Assembly (NCBI GenBank): GCA_029204225.1
Contig: CM055099.1
Span: 55,407,173 to 55,471,172, forward strand
Origin: Diphasiastrum complanatum
Taxonomy: Eukaryota; Streptophyta; Lycopodiopsida; Lycopodiales; Lycopodiaceae
Length of the DNA: 64,000 bases
Reading direction: 5' to 3'
Translations under genes and position numbers: made by a program
The notes under the pieces: model-generated
What the model saw: the letters and a program-made list of their open reading frames with translations, nothing else
Database searches by the model: none
What the model was told of the DNA's origin: nothing
In this document: piece by piece, positions 1-10,680 of the stretch
How the letters are laid out: every line of letters starts with the position of its first letter
How positions within the stretch are numbered: the stretch's first letter is position 1

Positions 1-381
1 GATGCTAGGGATAGAGCACTTATCTCAGGAGAGTATCTGAAGTACTCAGGACTGAGTTGAAGTCATTTTTATCTTCATGGATCTCCTAAGAGATTTTGGT
101 GGGATGAGTTTGTACCAAGAAGCATTTATGACAGGTCTACAAGTAAATTGTGGATAGTCTTGGACTATAATTGTTTTGGATCTTTAACTTTTGAACATTG
201 ATTTCCAATATAAGGTGGAGACTCACCTAGTGATTCATATAAATTGAAGTACATGAAGGTGATGTTATTAGATTGGAGAGAATCAAACCCAACAGGGAAA
301 TTTATCATTTAGTGTATTTCTAAAAGGTCGATATAGTATTTCAGTGTAGCGACAGATAATTTGAGAATTATCCCATCTGTA
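1..381. repeat. Fragment of LTR-element internal DNA (second copy)
   Basis: This segment matches 4206 to about 4590, inside the LTR element at 1210-5266, with only scattered differences by eye. Similarity stops abruptly near 381, where minus-strand Copia gag sequence begins. It is therefore part of a second copy of the same non-coding element that runs off the left edge of the window. No coding potential is seen. Confidence 0.8.
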
Positions 382-394
382 AAGCATCTAGTTT

Positions 395-1209
395 GAACAA
401 CTTTCCTTACCGTTTACCTTTTCCAATCAAGACATCCTTCCTTTTGTTCATACAAGCATCTCCATCAAACTCAACCTTGAGGCCTTTACTTAGCATTTGA
501 CTCACACTAAGAAAATTCTTGGTAATAGATGGGATAAACAAGACATCCTCCAAATCAACATTCCTTTTTGTAGAGAGAGAAATAGGAATTGTGCCAATCC
601 CTTGGATTGCACACTCACCATCATTGGCCCTATAGATCACCCTCTTGTCATCACCATATGCCAACAAAGAAGTGAACTACTCTTTGTGAAAAGTCATGTG
701 TGAACTTGGTTCACTATCAATCCACCAAGTATCTAGATTTGATCATTAGCAAGCATACATGAAGGCATCACAAAAGCATCAACATTTGCATCTGGAACAA
801 CCAAACCATCTTCATAAATTGTAAGATTACCTTGCATGTCTCCTTGATCTCTCTTCTTCTTGTAGTACTCACTTGCAAAGTGCCCTTTGATCCCATAGTA
901 GAAGCACTTCAGCTTTGATCTATCCTTCTTTTTGCCATTTGAAGAAGCATCCAATTGATCTTGCCCTTGAGACCACTTACTTTTGAAATTGCCCTTGAAT
1001 TTGCCCTTTGTGAATGTAGCCTCCTCTTGAAGTGTCGATGTAGTTCCAGCTCTTGCTTGAAGCCTATATTATTCATTGATCAAGATCTCTTGAAAATCCA
1101 TCAAACTTGGCATAATCTTTTGAGTAGCAATACTTTGAACAATGTTAGCATGAGCATCCAACAATCCATTAAGAATAACATGAACAAGCTCTCATTCCTC
1201 AATGCTTTC
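395..1209 (-). pseudogene. Copia gag/protease pseudogene, downstream half
   Basis: Read on the minus strand this is the second half of a decayed Copia Gag. A CCHC zinc-knuckle remnant (CFYYGIKGHFASEYY, last Cys changed to Tyr) lies near 930-855. It is followed by sequence like the stretch after the protease in the intact copy at 50206 (RANDGECAIQGIGTIPISLS near 620-560). The upstream half lies at 5272-5545; the LTR element 1210-5266 sits between them. Joining the two sides across the CTTTC duplication restores the Gag order seen in the element at 56851, including a segment matching its ESAHSFVLKVKSL motif. There are several stops and frameshifts, and no protein is expected. Confidence 0.85.
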
Positions 1210-1698
1210 TGTTACGTCCATGTCCTGAACAAGGGAATCGAAATAATTCCTGGCGTGAATAGCCGGTCACTCCAGGTGTATATGGTTATTAGTTATGCCT
1301 CGTCATTCCGGGCTTGGTCTGTAAAGTAATTAATAATCATATGAGGGCCCAGACCTATAATTGGACATAGGAGCACATGCATAGTGAATGTCTGCTTTAA
1401 TGCAAGAATAGGAGGTCAATAGCTCAATATAGGTTGCATGGGGATCCTAAAGGGAATGTTCTCTCTCTCATGAGGAGAATATGTCCATTGGAAACTCTCC
1501 CATCCTCCTATTGGAGATTAAGTTTGTTGAGCCAGTTTCTCCTCCTCTCTCTTAGGTTCTTTACTATGGCTTGGGGGCTAGGTCCAGGAGGAAACTCTAC
1601 GAGGGATCTAGATTTGGTTGTGTGGTTTTGCTTCACAGGTGTCCTTTTGGTTGTTTTGCAATAGGATCTAGTCAGATCTTCATTTGGTGATCCTTATA
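1210..1698 (+). repeat. 5' LTR of the non-coding LTR element
   Basis: It pairs with 4778-5266, with the same length of 489 bp. The last dinucleotide is TA instead of the expected CA, a point change that the right LTR lacks. The initiator-Met primer-binding site follows at 1700-1712. Confidence 0.93.
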
Positions 1699-1699
1699 G

Positions 1700-1712
1700 T
1701 GGTATCAGAGCC
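1700..1712 (+). promoter_or_regulatory. Primer-binding site (tRNA-iMet type)
   Basis: TGGTATCAGAGCC is the usual Copia primer site complementary to initiator tRNA-Met. It lies one base downstream of the 5' LTR. Confidence 0.9.
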
Positions 1713-4700
1713 ATGGATTCATCAGAAGGTGGAGCTACTTCTTGTATTTTCTCAGTTTTTGTGGATTCTCCTTGCATGCTACTTCCAGGTGGTGGAATCG
1801 ATCTCAAAGTAAGTGGCTTCTCTGAATTTGGTGTACTTTCAGCCTAAAGATCATAATTATGGGGTTTCGCCATAGTTTTTGGTGGAAATCAAAGGTTTTT
1901 TGATGGTTTTAATGAATTTCTCACCTAGAATTGAAGTTTTTTGCTTGAAATTGATCATAGGTAATAGTGTAGTACGTTTTCCAGATTGTACTTGCTATTT
2001 TACAATCACTATTGACTGGATCTAATGATTGCATGATGTTGGAATAGTCAAAAGGTGGATTAGATAGTGATTTTGGACCAAAAATGGGGTTTTTGGACCA
2101 TAAATGGGCTATAGAAACCATTTGTGACTAGAATCATAGCTTTTGGTGCTTGAATGCAATGGATTTACAGGGATTTGGATCTGATTGCATGAATTTGTGG
2201 ATTTTTCCCACAAACTTTGGTCAAAATTGGTCAAAATTGATCAAAAACCAAGATTTTTTGATGTTTTTTGGACTAATTTTGGGGTAGATCTCAAAATTCT
2301 CAGCCATGCTGGTCTATAAGGGGATTTGCTAGGGATTAAGTGCGGCACTTAATGAACAAATTAAAATTGTCAGGGTGATAGTGCTAAATTTAGTGATACC
2401 AAATTGAACTTTTTCCTAGTACAAATTTGGGGTTTTGTTAACCTGAACCATTTTTGGAAGGGAGAAAAGAGTGGAAGTATGATATGTAGATGATTGTTGG
2501 TCTCAATGATCCAATTATTTAATTTACATTCAATTCCTGAAGTATAACTAATCGCAAGTGAGAATAAAATTGGGAATTATTTAAGAAGACTGCCTATGGG
2601 AATTTGGATTTCTTTTCCCAAGTGTGAATTAGAATTTCAAGAATTCGAGGATTCTAAGGGAAAACTAGTGGCAAGACTGATAATCCATTTATGGAACTAT
2701 ATTTGTTTTGCAATTGGAATTGGATCTTGCAAAGTAATGCAGATAGAAGGTGTTTCATACAGGAATCTAGTAATTTGGATTTTTTTTCAGTTATAGAGTA
2801 TTTCTCTATAATGATAGTAACGAACAAGAGAGTCCTAACTTGTTAAAAGAATTAAAGTTCTTTGTACCGATTCTGGAATAGATATTGGATATCTAGGATA
2901 GTATGAGATTCGGTTTTGTTGAAATCTATGTTTCTTTTGGTTAGTGATGCATTCTATTGTATTGGGATGATACATTCTGGTTGTCCATGATGGATACAAT
3001 ATGAAATGGTATTCTTTGAGTAACACTAAAGAAGCATGAGAGATTTCAATTGTTAGGATTATCTCCAGGAATTGGTTGTGAATTTGATTCTATACCTGGG
3101 TATAGGATAGCCAAATCTTCCTTTTTGACTTTTTGGGCAAAACAGATCTGGATGCAAAGAATTCTTGGAGGAAAAGCTGGTGGTATGGGACATCAGTGAT
3201 TCTAAAGGGGATTTTTTGGGTAGAATGATCTGTAGACCGATGTTTAGTGATTGTTGTAATGGTAATGCTAACAGAGTCCATTGGTTTTTGTTACAGGTCT
3301 TTTGGGAATTATGAGATATAGATTGATCCCTTAATGGTATCTCATTAATTACAAAATATGGAAGCCCTTAAATCTATTTCTCTATTTTTATTAGACCTCT
3401 ACTCTTTAGAAATTTTTTAATACATGACAATTGGATGGAAATTCATATAATTCCTTCCAATGTGAGTAATATATAAAGATTGTGGATATATGTCATTTTA
3501 TAGCCTATGTTTTTGTATAGGAACATAGTTGGATAAGTTGCTTATGTACATCTTAATCTTGTGGATCTACTATGTGTTTCCTATGTATTGAGTTTATATC
3601 ATATACTTAAACTAGTCAGAGTGCATAGACATATGAATAAGTAATGTGTGGAATAGTTACTTGCAGGTTAATGTCTCTTTATGTGGAAAGGATAATTCAT
3701 TAACTTATTTATGGTTTGGAAGAAGATCTAAATGTGGTGTTATACATGTATAATTGAGATCTGCACCTAGACATTTAAGATTTCTGAATCATTTACAATT
3801 GACTTGAGTAACTGTATTCTCCTGATTAGAAGTTAATTGGATAAATAAGCAATGTGAAGAGAATTCATCGGGAAACTGTTTATTTTGATCTATATTGCTT
3901 ATAAGTCACATGATTAGTGAGTCATTTGGATTGATTTATGAGAACTGTGCATAGAATATAGAAGATTCTTGATATAGAATACTTCTGGAAGGAGAAATAT
4001 TCCATGTTATTGACTATATCCCAATGATCTCATATACATATTTGTTATTTGAACTCTAAATTTGCATACAAACTTGAGATTGTTTGGATCTCACAGGCAT
4101 TTTCATTAAGTAATTGTTACTTATGAGAAATTTGCTTACCTTTATATATTAAATGGTTTACAATTAAGTCTATCAAAATTGAATGGTGGCTATTTTATGG
4201 TATATGATGCTAGGGATAAAGCACTTATCTCAAGAGAGTATCTGGGGTACTCAGGATTGAGTTGAAGTCATTTTTATCTTGATGGATCTCCCAAGAGATT
4301 TTGGTGGGATGAGTTTGTACCAAGAAGCATTTATGACAGGTCTACAACTAAATTGTGGATAGTCTTGGACTATAATTGTTTTGGTTCTTTAACTTTTGAA
4401 CACTGATTTCCAATATAAGGTGGAGACTCACCCAGTGATTCATGTAAATTGAAGTACATGAAGGTGATGTTATTAGATTGGAGAGGATCAAACCCAATAG
4501 GGAAATTTATCTTTGTATTTCTAAAAGGTCGATATAGTATTTCAGTGTAGCGATAGATAATTTGAGAATTATCCTATCTCTAAATACTTATTTGATATTG
4601 GAGTCAAACTAAAGATTGATTTTCACGTTAATTGTGAAAGTTAAATGATTGATTTGTTAGCTTTTAAACTTAATCTTCAGGTTGGTTGCAATGATTCATG

Positions 4701-4765
4701 GAAAGAGTTAAAAGCATACAAATTGGATTTTCCCTAGTTACTCGTTATGAGGAAATAACTGGTTT
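1713..4765. other. Non-coding interior of the LTR element
   Basis: About 3 kb of AT-rich DNA. Short scattered ORFs exist on both strands but none resembles Gag, protease, integrase, RT or RNase H. Positions 4206-4590 recur at 1-381, showing that the interior is itself a repeat family. Confidence 0.75.
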
Positions 4766-4777
4766 AAAAGAGAAGAA

Positions 4778-5266
4778 TGTTACATCCATGTCCTGAACAA
4801 GTGAATCGAAATAATTCCTGGCGTGGATAGCCGGTCACTCCAAATGTATATGGTTATTAGTTATGCCTCGTCATTCCGGGCTTGGTCTGTAAAGTAATTA
4901 ATAATCATATGAGGGCCCAAATCTATTATTGGACATAGGAGCACACGCATAGTGAATGACTGCTTTAATGCAAGAATAGGAGGTCAATAGCTCAATATAG
5001 GTTGCATGGAGATGCTAGGAGGAATATTCTCTCTCTCACGAGGAGAATATGTCCATTGGAAACTAGCCCATCCTCCTATTGAAAATTCAGTTTCTTGAGC
5101 CAGTTTCTCCTCCTCTCTCTTAGGTTCTTCACTATGGCTTGGGGGCTAGTTCCAGGAGGAAACTCCAAGAGGAATCTAGGTTTGGTTGGGTAGTTTTGCT
5201 CCACATGTGTCCTTTTGGTTGTTTTGCAACATGATCTAGTCAGATCTTCATTTGGTGATTCTTACA
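4778..5266 (+). repeat. 3' LTR of the non-coding LTR element
   Basis: It pairs with 1210-1698 and ends CTTACA. The target duplication CTTTC follows at 5267-5271 and matches 1205-1209. Confidence 0.93.
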
Positions 5267-5271
5267 CTTTC

Positions 5272-5545
5272 ATACTCAAAATAAAAGTACTTGGACTTTC
5301 TTCATTCTTTTCCAAACAATAAAATATTTGCATTCTTAGAGTCAACACTCTAGAAGTAGACTTGGATTCATAAAGCTCAACGAATCCCTTGCATCCTTAG
5401 ATGAAGTACACTTACCAACTTCCTTGAGAAGCTCATTGGAAATATTCATCTTGATAATGTGTAGAGCCCTTGTGGCTCTCTTATCATACCTCATTTGATC
5501 TTGTTGTGTTATCGGTGTATCCTCCAAACCTACAAAAGAAATCAC
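5272..5545 (-). pseudogene. Copia gag pseudogene, upstream half
   Basis: The minus-strand peptide contains YDKRATRALHIIKMNISNEL and LLKEVGKCTSS. These closely match the Gag of the element at 56851 (FDRRAKRALHIIEMNV, LLKEVGKCTSS), so this is the UBN2-type Gag region of a related Copia. It continues across the inserted LTR element into 1209-395. The N-terminal segment (NYSTWKVRMES in the relative) is not seen next to it. The region upstream on the minus strand holds leader sequence, a MITE and a primer-binding site at 6405-6416, as expected for a Copia 5' region. Confidence 0.85.
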
Positions 5546-5631
5546 AAAGATTTGAAACTATCTCAAAAATTCTCTTCTAGCACTTATAGCAAGCAAATCA
5601 ACACACAGATTCATGAAATATTGATCAACCC

Positions 5632-6006
5632 ATTAGAGGAGTTTTGAGCTCCAAAAAGACCCTTTAAGAATTCGTGCAAGATGTAGTTTATATTATTAAA
5701 ATATTATAACACTAATACTTTTGACTTGTCATAACTTTTTAATCGTAGCTTAGAAGTATATCATGTAACATATCATTGGAAAACCCTTGTCAAGCGCTTT
5801 CCAGTGCACCAAACTCCGCTAAATTTGGACTTACCACTTAAAAGTTATGTCAATTTTATTGTGGAATCAAAATGTGGACTCAAAAAGTTACGTTACGTAG
5901 ATTTCAAATTTGAGTGTTTTGATTGGTCCATGTGTAAGAAAAAATTGAGAAAAAATATAAAAATAATCTTTACAAAGGGTCTTGTTTGGATTTAGAACTC
6001 CTCTAT
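5632..6006. mobile_element. MITE related to element A
   Basis: The left end ATTAGAGGAGTTTTGAGC and the right end, read inverted, ATAGAGGAGTTCTAAATC are imperfect inverted repeats. Both run on into AAGACCCTTT, as do the ends of element A (28725-35282). The right 110 bp also resembles, inverted, the left end of element A, including an ACGTTACGTAGATTTCAAAT block. At about 375 bp with no ORF it is a non-autonomous derivative. I see no clean target duplication. A partial sister copy lies at 22617-22774. Confidence 0.75.
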
Positions 6007-6404
6007 ATGGTCTATTCTCAATCTAATGACTTTTGTCACTTCCTAAGATTGAAACACACTCAAATGAAGTAAAACAATCTCACTATCTAGAGATCCAATC
6101 AAAATTAGGGTTTTGACAAAATCACAAAAAATTGATTATTCCAAATCTATATGCAAATTGTAAAAATTTGATATGCAATCTATTAGCCACCACTTAGGCT
6201 GATCCAATGATCCAAAAATCGGCCAAATCCAGTAAGTGAATTCAAGTTTATGAACCTATATAGGGTTTTGATCTACAAAAGATCCAATCTACAAAAGCAA
6301 AAAACTCGATTTTGGTGTAGAATCCTCTCTAGCATGCTCTAGCTTTGATATCTTCACCAAATCATTGATAGATATGATTTCCTCCATAATAACCTAAAAC
6401 ACAA
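6007..6404 (-). other. Copia leader region (minus strand)
   Basis: Non-coding AT-rich DNA between the Gag remnant and the primer-binding site of the old minus-strand Copia; no ORF is recognised. Confidence 0.5.
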
Positions 6405-6416
6405 GCTCTGATACCA
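6405..6416 (-). promoter_or_regulatory. Primer-binding site of the old minus-strand Copia
   Basis: The minus strand reads TGGTATCAGAGC directly after an LTR end CCTTCACA. This fixes the orientation of the degraded Copia and the LTR boundary at 6417. Confidence 0.85.
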
Positions 6417-6840
6417 TGTGAAGGATTTCAGATCAATGATGATCCAATCCACAAAAGGATCTTGGATTACAAAAGAAGCTACTTTACCAATCTCACCAAT
6501 GTAGAAAATCAACATCTACAAAGAAAATGAGATGCAAACCCTAATATATCTTGATCAAATATGAATCAAAAGATAAAGTACTATTGTCGTCCATACAAAA
6601 TCAGAAAGGTACTGTATTTCATATGTGTGGAGCCAAAAATAGCAAATATACATCATTCTACACATAGAATTGCATGCAATCACAAGTATAGTGCACCAAT
6701 GGATAGTAGAACCCAAGAGAACCATGTATAAGCATGAATTGAGATAGAGAAAAGAGAAGATATGTCTCTCCACGAGTTGCATCCTTCTATAACAGGTCCA
6801 AACCCTATTTGGCCATTTGGTTTTCCCACCAAAATATAAA
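6417..6840 (-). repeat. 5' LTR of the old minus-strand Copia (far boundary unknown)
   Basis: The LTR begins on the plus strand as TGTGAAGGATTTCAG, next to the primer-binding site. About 250 bp match 22366-22616, a second copy of the same LTR. The far boundary could not be placed; an AT-rich TATA-like stretch near 6830 suggests that the LTR continues further right. Confidence 0.7.
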
Positions 6841-7653
6841 TCCTACTATTTTTGGGTCTAGATTCAAAGTACCCGAGATTGAAATTTGAATCTACTCAAA
6901 CTCGACTTCTAGCTATCCCACATTTTCAAAAAGTGTTTAATCAAATGAAATTTAGACTACTGAACTTTGAAAACTCTAAGTCTAAAATAGAGTTGGCCTC
7001 AATTTGCCAAATATGAAAATGTAGCAAATATGACTAAACTAGTTGAATATTTCACATTGATTATGTCAATAGATCAAAGCATTATTCTATATTTATTAGT
7101 AATAAATTTAGATCGCATAAATACAGACGTATTTGGATAACTCATTTATTTTTGCTACCAAAGTTGATAGTTTGTGCTAAACTACATGCTATTGGATATA
7201 GATATTTGCAACGTATAGGTATTTTTTGGTTTTCTCTACATGATTTCCTTTGTTAGTTGTTGTTCTACGCAAATTCCTTAGTTGTAATGCCAAGTGCTCA
7301 GGTTTCCTTTGTATTTTGTAGGCACCTGCCCCCACACAATGCTCATGTGGATTTTACAGCCATAATTTTAGGTGATCATTCTTCTCATAATCAGCCAATC
7401 AATTGTTGACACGCAGCACATGAGCTTCCGCGAGTAGAATGTACATGTGGACAGCCCATGACGGGCTGCTACATAGCACACACACATTATCTTGAAATGT
7501 GCGTGTGCACATATGTGCTAGTCTGTCATTAGCTGTCCACATGCACATTCCACCAAACAACAAAAATGTAAAAACCTTTGCATTACAAATGCGCAAAAAA
7601 TAAAATAAAATTGAAGTTTACACATGCAGCCGTACGACCGAGAAAAAAAAAAG
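6841..7653. other. AT-rich DNA with no recognised feature
   Basis: Part of it may be the remainder of the Copia LTR. I see no gene, repeat or RNA in it. Confidence 0.5.
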
Positions 7654-8769
7654 ACAACCACAAGTAGTTTGTAGAGGAGCGCTACTAAACAGACTCACAA
7701 AGGAACGATTATCTCGATCCAAATTGAGAGACGAGAACAACTGTAAACAATCACACCACAACTAGTTTGTAGAGGAGCGATACTAAACAGACTCACAAAG
7801 GAACGAACGATTGTCTGCATCACAATTGAGAGACGAGAACAAGTTTAAACAATCACACCAAAACTAATTGATAGGGGAGCGCTACTAAACAGACTCACAA
7901 AGGAACGATTCTCTTTATCCAAATTGAGACGAGAACAATGGTAAACAATCACACCACAACTAGTTTGTAGAGGAGTGCTACTAAACAGACTCACAAAGGA
8001 ACGATTGTCTCGATCAAAATTGAGAGACGAGAACAAGTGTAAACAATCACACCACAACTAATTTGTAGAGGAGCACTACTAAACAGACTCACAAAGGAAC
8101 GATTGTCTCGATCAAAATTGAGAGACGAGAACAAGTGTAAACAATCACACCACAACTAATTTGTAGAGGAGCGCTACTAAATAGACTCACAAAGGAACGA
8201 TTGTCTCGATCCAAATTGAGAGACGAGAACAAGTGTAAATAATCACACCACAACTAGTTTGTAGAGGAGCGCTACTAAATAGACTCACAAATTGAGAGAC
8301 AAGAAGAAGTGTAAACAATCACACCACAACTAGTTTGTAGAGGAGCGCTAGTAAGCAGACTCACAAAGGAACGATTGTCTCCATCCAAATTGAGAGACGA
8401 GAACAAGTGTAAATAATCACACCACAACTAGTTTGTAGAGGAGCGCTACTAAACAGACTCACAAAGGAACGATTGTCTCGATCAAAATTGAGAGACGAGA
8501 ACAAGTGTAAACAATCACACCACAACTAGTTTGTAGAGGAGCGCTACTAAACAGAGTCACAAAGGAACGATTGTCTCGATCAAAATTGAGAGACGAGAAC
8601 AAGTGTAAACAATCACACCACAACTAGTTTGTAGAGGAGCGCTACTAAACAGACTCACAAAGGAACGATTGTCTCGATCAAAATTGAGAGACGAGAACAA
8701 GTGTAAACAATCACACCACAACTAGTTTGTAGAGGAGTGCTACTAAACAGACTCACAAAGGAACGATTG
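7654..8769. repeat. Tandem array of a 98-bp minisatellite, about 11 units
   Basis: The unit contains ACTAGTTTGTAGAGGAGCGC, then ACTCACAAAGGAACGATTGT and CACACCACA. Consecutive unit starts at 8522, 8620 and 8718 give a period of 98 bp. One unit near 8250-8325 is shortened by an internal deletion. The right-hand units are the most alike, and those on the left are more diverged. Each unit holds a small hairpin: GTCTC pairs with GAGAC, and an inner TCAA pairs with TTGA. The period is not a multiple of three, so ORFs crossing it are not genes. Its job is unknown. Confidence 0.95.
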
Positions 8770-9432
8770 ACACAAGATATTCTTGTGCTAGTTTATGCAG
8801 GAGCAGCTGGTATTAAACATTGAATTATGGCAGAAAATAATTGCAGTTGGCGTGGCTATCTAAGCGAAGGATAGTTAGTCAGGAGACATAATACCGATAT
8901 CACAATGTTCATTTTATTCTTGATGCTTTTCATCGCCTACACTACAGGTGCAGTGTTCTTAAATCTTAATATAAGATCTGCACGCATGCAAAATCTACAG
9001 AAAAATCCATTGATATAGGCAACTGATAGGAGAGAACGTGGTTATGGAATGTAGACAGTTGTCACTTACCAGCTTGCGTAGGTTGAGTTTAAACTTTGAA
9101 CACGTTATAATGAGTGATGCTTCAACTGACGAAGGCTTTTCAATACGTTACGAAGCGCATTCCACCTCTGCAATACTGGGCTATAAAATCGAGAGAGCAG
9201 AAATTTTAAGAGACTGGATGTTTCGGCTAACAAGCTTCTTCAGAAATCTAATTCATAAAAGCTGTCTCATTAAGGCTTATGACTATTCAGTCTATTGTGA
9301 TGTATCATTTTTCCTATATGCCGCTTAAGCAGGATCAGAACGTAGCGTGTATTTGCTTGATCACGCTACATCGTCCTTGAACAGTGAAAACTCTTCTAAC
9401 TGGAGAAAGACAAGAAAATGAAAATGCTTCCA
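8770..9432. other. Non-repetitive DNA downstream of the S1-family gene
   Basis: Less AT-rich than its surroundings. A 96-codon plus-strand ORF at 9038-9328 has no recognisable motif and is not called. The stretch probably holds the 3' UTR and flank of the S1-family gene. Confidence 0.5.
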
Positions 9433-9960
9433 TCACTGCCATTTCCGAATAAGTACCGCTGGATCTATCGCACTTTCTTTTAAATAGAGGCCTTCCGGAA
9501 AGACCCACCAGTCAAAATCAAAGCTCGTCGATCGCTGCAACGCAAAGTGAACGCAATTTATATTAACAAAATGCGTACTATTTCAAAAGCCTCCTCAGAT
9601 TCTAAAGTGATGTAAAGATAGATTGAAAAATGACATTAACTCAAGAAAAGCCTGAAAAGAACAGCATGAAAGGGGATAGATAGCGTGATAGTCATGACTT
9701 ACTGTGAAGAAACCCCAAGTTAGCTCGCGAATTTTGTGGCCGTCCCACTCAAAAATACACCAAAACTCGGTCCATGGCATACCACCAAAATGCCAAATAG
9801 TATCCTGCTCGAAATTCAGCGTATGTAGTCCCAAGTCGTTGTCCTTGGAATAACAGTGCAAACCAATAGTTCCGTTTATGAAATTCGTGACGCGGAAGGA
9901 TGCAGCTTCAGCGGAGGGACGACTGCTCAACAACATTACTGCCATCAGCAATGTAAACAT
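9433..9960 (-). CDS. S1-family (plant self-incompatibility-like) secreted protein, two exons
   Basis: Exon 1 (9960-9703) encodes a hydrophobic signal peptide (MFTLLMAVMLLSSRPSAEA), then the S1-family core: VTNFINGTIGLHCYSKDNDL, GLHTLNFEQDTIWHF, FWCIFEW. In known family members these strands form a small disulphide-bonded beta-sandwich secreted to the apoplast, often as a signalling ligand. Exon 1 ends at a good donor (ACA/GTAAGT). A phase-compatible acceptor TTGCAG opens exon 2 (9534-9433), which encodes DWWVFPEGLYLKESAID and ends RKWQ-stop, matching the family's terminal W-x-V-x-x-D-G-x-Y-L pattern. The product is 119 residues, normal for the family. Start choice: this ATG lies right at the signal peptide, but the first ATG after the TATA box is at 10101, which would add 47 residues. 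The usual C-terminal cysteines are missing. No neighbouring host gene is seen. The exon-2 call is inferred. Confidence 0.75.
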
Positions 9961-10101
9961 CACGAATCGCCTTATTCCGCAGGACAAATCAAGAGAAGCA
10001 CGCGATCCGGATGATCTGGTGGATACTGCGCATCCACTGATCTGTAGCTTTATCCAATCCAACACGTGCAGTAGTATCAAAGCGGAACCGCTGCCATTCA
10101 T

Positions 10102-10225
10102 CGTTGATCGCTCCTTTTCTCGCTCGCTGATCGCTCTATATCTATCTCTCGCTCTCGCTCTCGTCTCTTTCTCGCTCTCCCTCGCTTTTTTTCTGGGTCG
10201 CTCTCTCTAACACCTCTATATACAC
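10102..10225 (-). promoter_or_regulatory. TATA box and GA-rich leader of the S1-family gene
   Basis: On the minus strand a TATA motif (GTATATAG, 10223-10216) is followed by a long GA-rich stretch (10195-10130) of the kind common in plant 5' UTRs. The first ATG downstream is at 10101 with an A at -3. The next in-frame ATG, at 9960, starts the signal peptide. Confidence 0.6.
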
Positions 10226-10680
10226 CTATTTTTTCCCTCCAAATTTTTAAAACTATCGCTCCGCGACCACGCTCTTTTGAAAGTGCTCTTCTCTAACTTC
10301 CCCCAACTCCCATTTTTGAAAGCAGAAATCATTTTTTTTCCCCATCATACATTTTGACTATTTTCAAGGTTTCCATTTTGAAGGTCCTATTCACACCTGG
10401 ATATTTTAAACTTTTAGTTTAAATAAAACCTTAATTGCGGAATATATTTCTACCCTCAAAATCTTTAAAAGTCCTATTTTTTTAAAAAAAAAGTTGCCCC
10501 CCAAAAAAAGTTTGCATAGGCTTCGCTCTATCTCTCCGCGACCACGCTCGTCCTTTTTCAACTTTAAAGCTTGTAAAGCAATGACAGGTTTACACTAGAA
10601 CAAAATGAAACAAATGTAGAATGAAGCGTAGAAAACGCGATGACCAAAAAAAAGAGAAATGACATGGAGACCCATTTTTT
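10226..10680. other. Upstream DNA of the S1-family gene
   Basis: Homopolymer-rich DNA. The 14-mer CCGCGACCACGCTC occurs twice, near 10261 and 10536. No gene is seen. Confidence 0.5.

Larger units (their letters stand above)
1210..5266 (+). mobile_element. Complete non-autonomous LTR retrotransposon without ORFs
   Basis: The element has two 489-bp LTRs (1210-1698 and 4778-5266), each starting TGTTAC; the right one ends CTTACA. It is flanked by the 5-bp duplication CTTTC (1205-1209 and 5267-5271). A primer-binding site TGGTATCAGAGCC, matching the 3' end of initiator tRNA-Met, starts at 1700, one base after the left LTR. A purine run lies at 4766-4777 directly before the right LTR. The 3.1-kb interior has no ORF of note and no Gag or Pol motif, so it is a LARD-type element that must use proteins made elsewhere. 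The LTRs differ at roughly 8% of positions by eye, so the insertion is not recent. It landed inside an older minus-strand Copia gag. Confidence 0.93.

Noticed and set aside
7845-8057. ORF inside the 98-bp array with repeated FVSLFSS peptides.
   Set aside because: It comes from the repeat itself; the period is not a multiple of three, so no frame is kept across units.
7654-8769. Repeat array considered as CRISPR-like.
   Set aside because: The whole 98-bp unit is repeated with no unique spacers, and the DNA is plant nuclear.
9038-9328. 96-codon plus-strand ORF downstream of the S1-family gene.
   Set aside because: No motif, no splice or promoter context, and it overlaps the likely 3' flank of the minus-strand gene.
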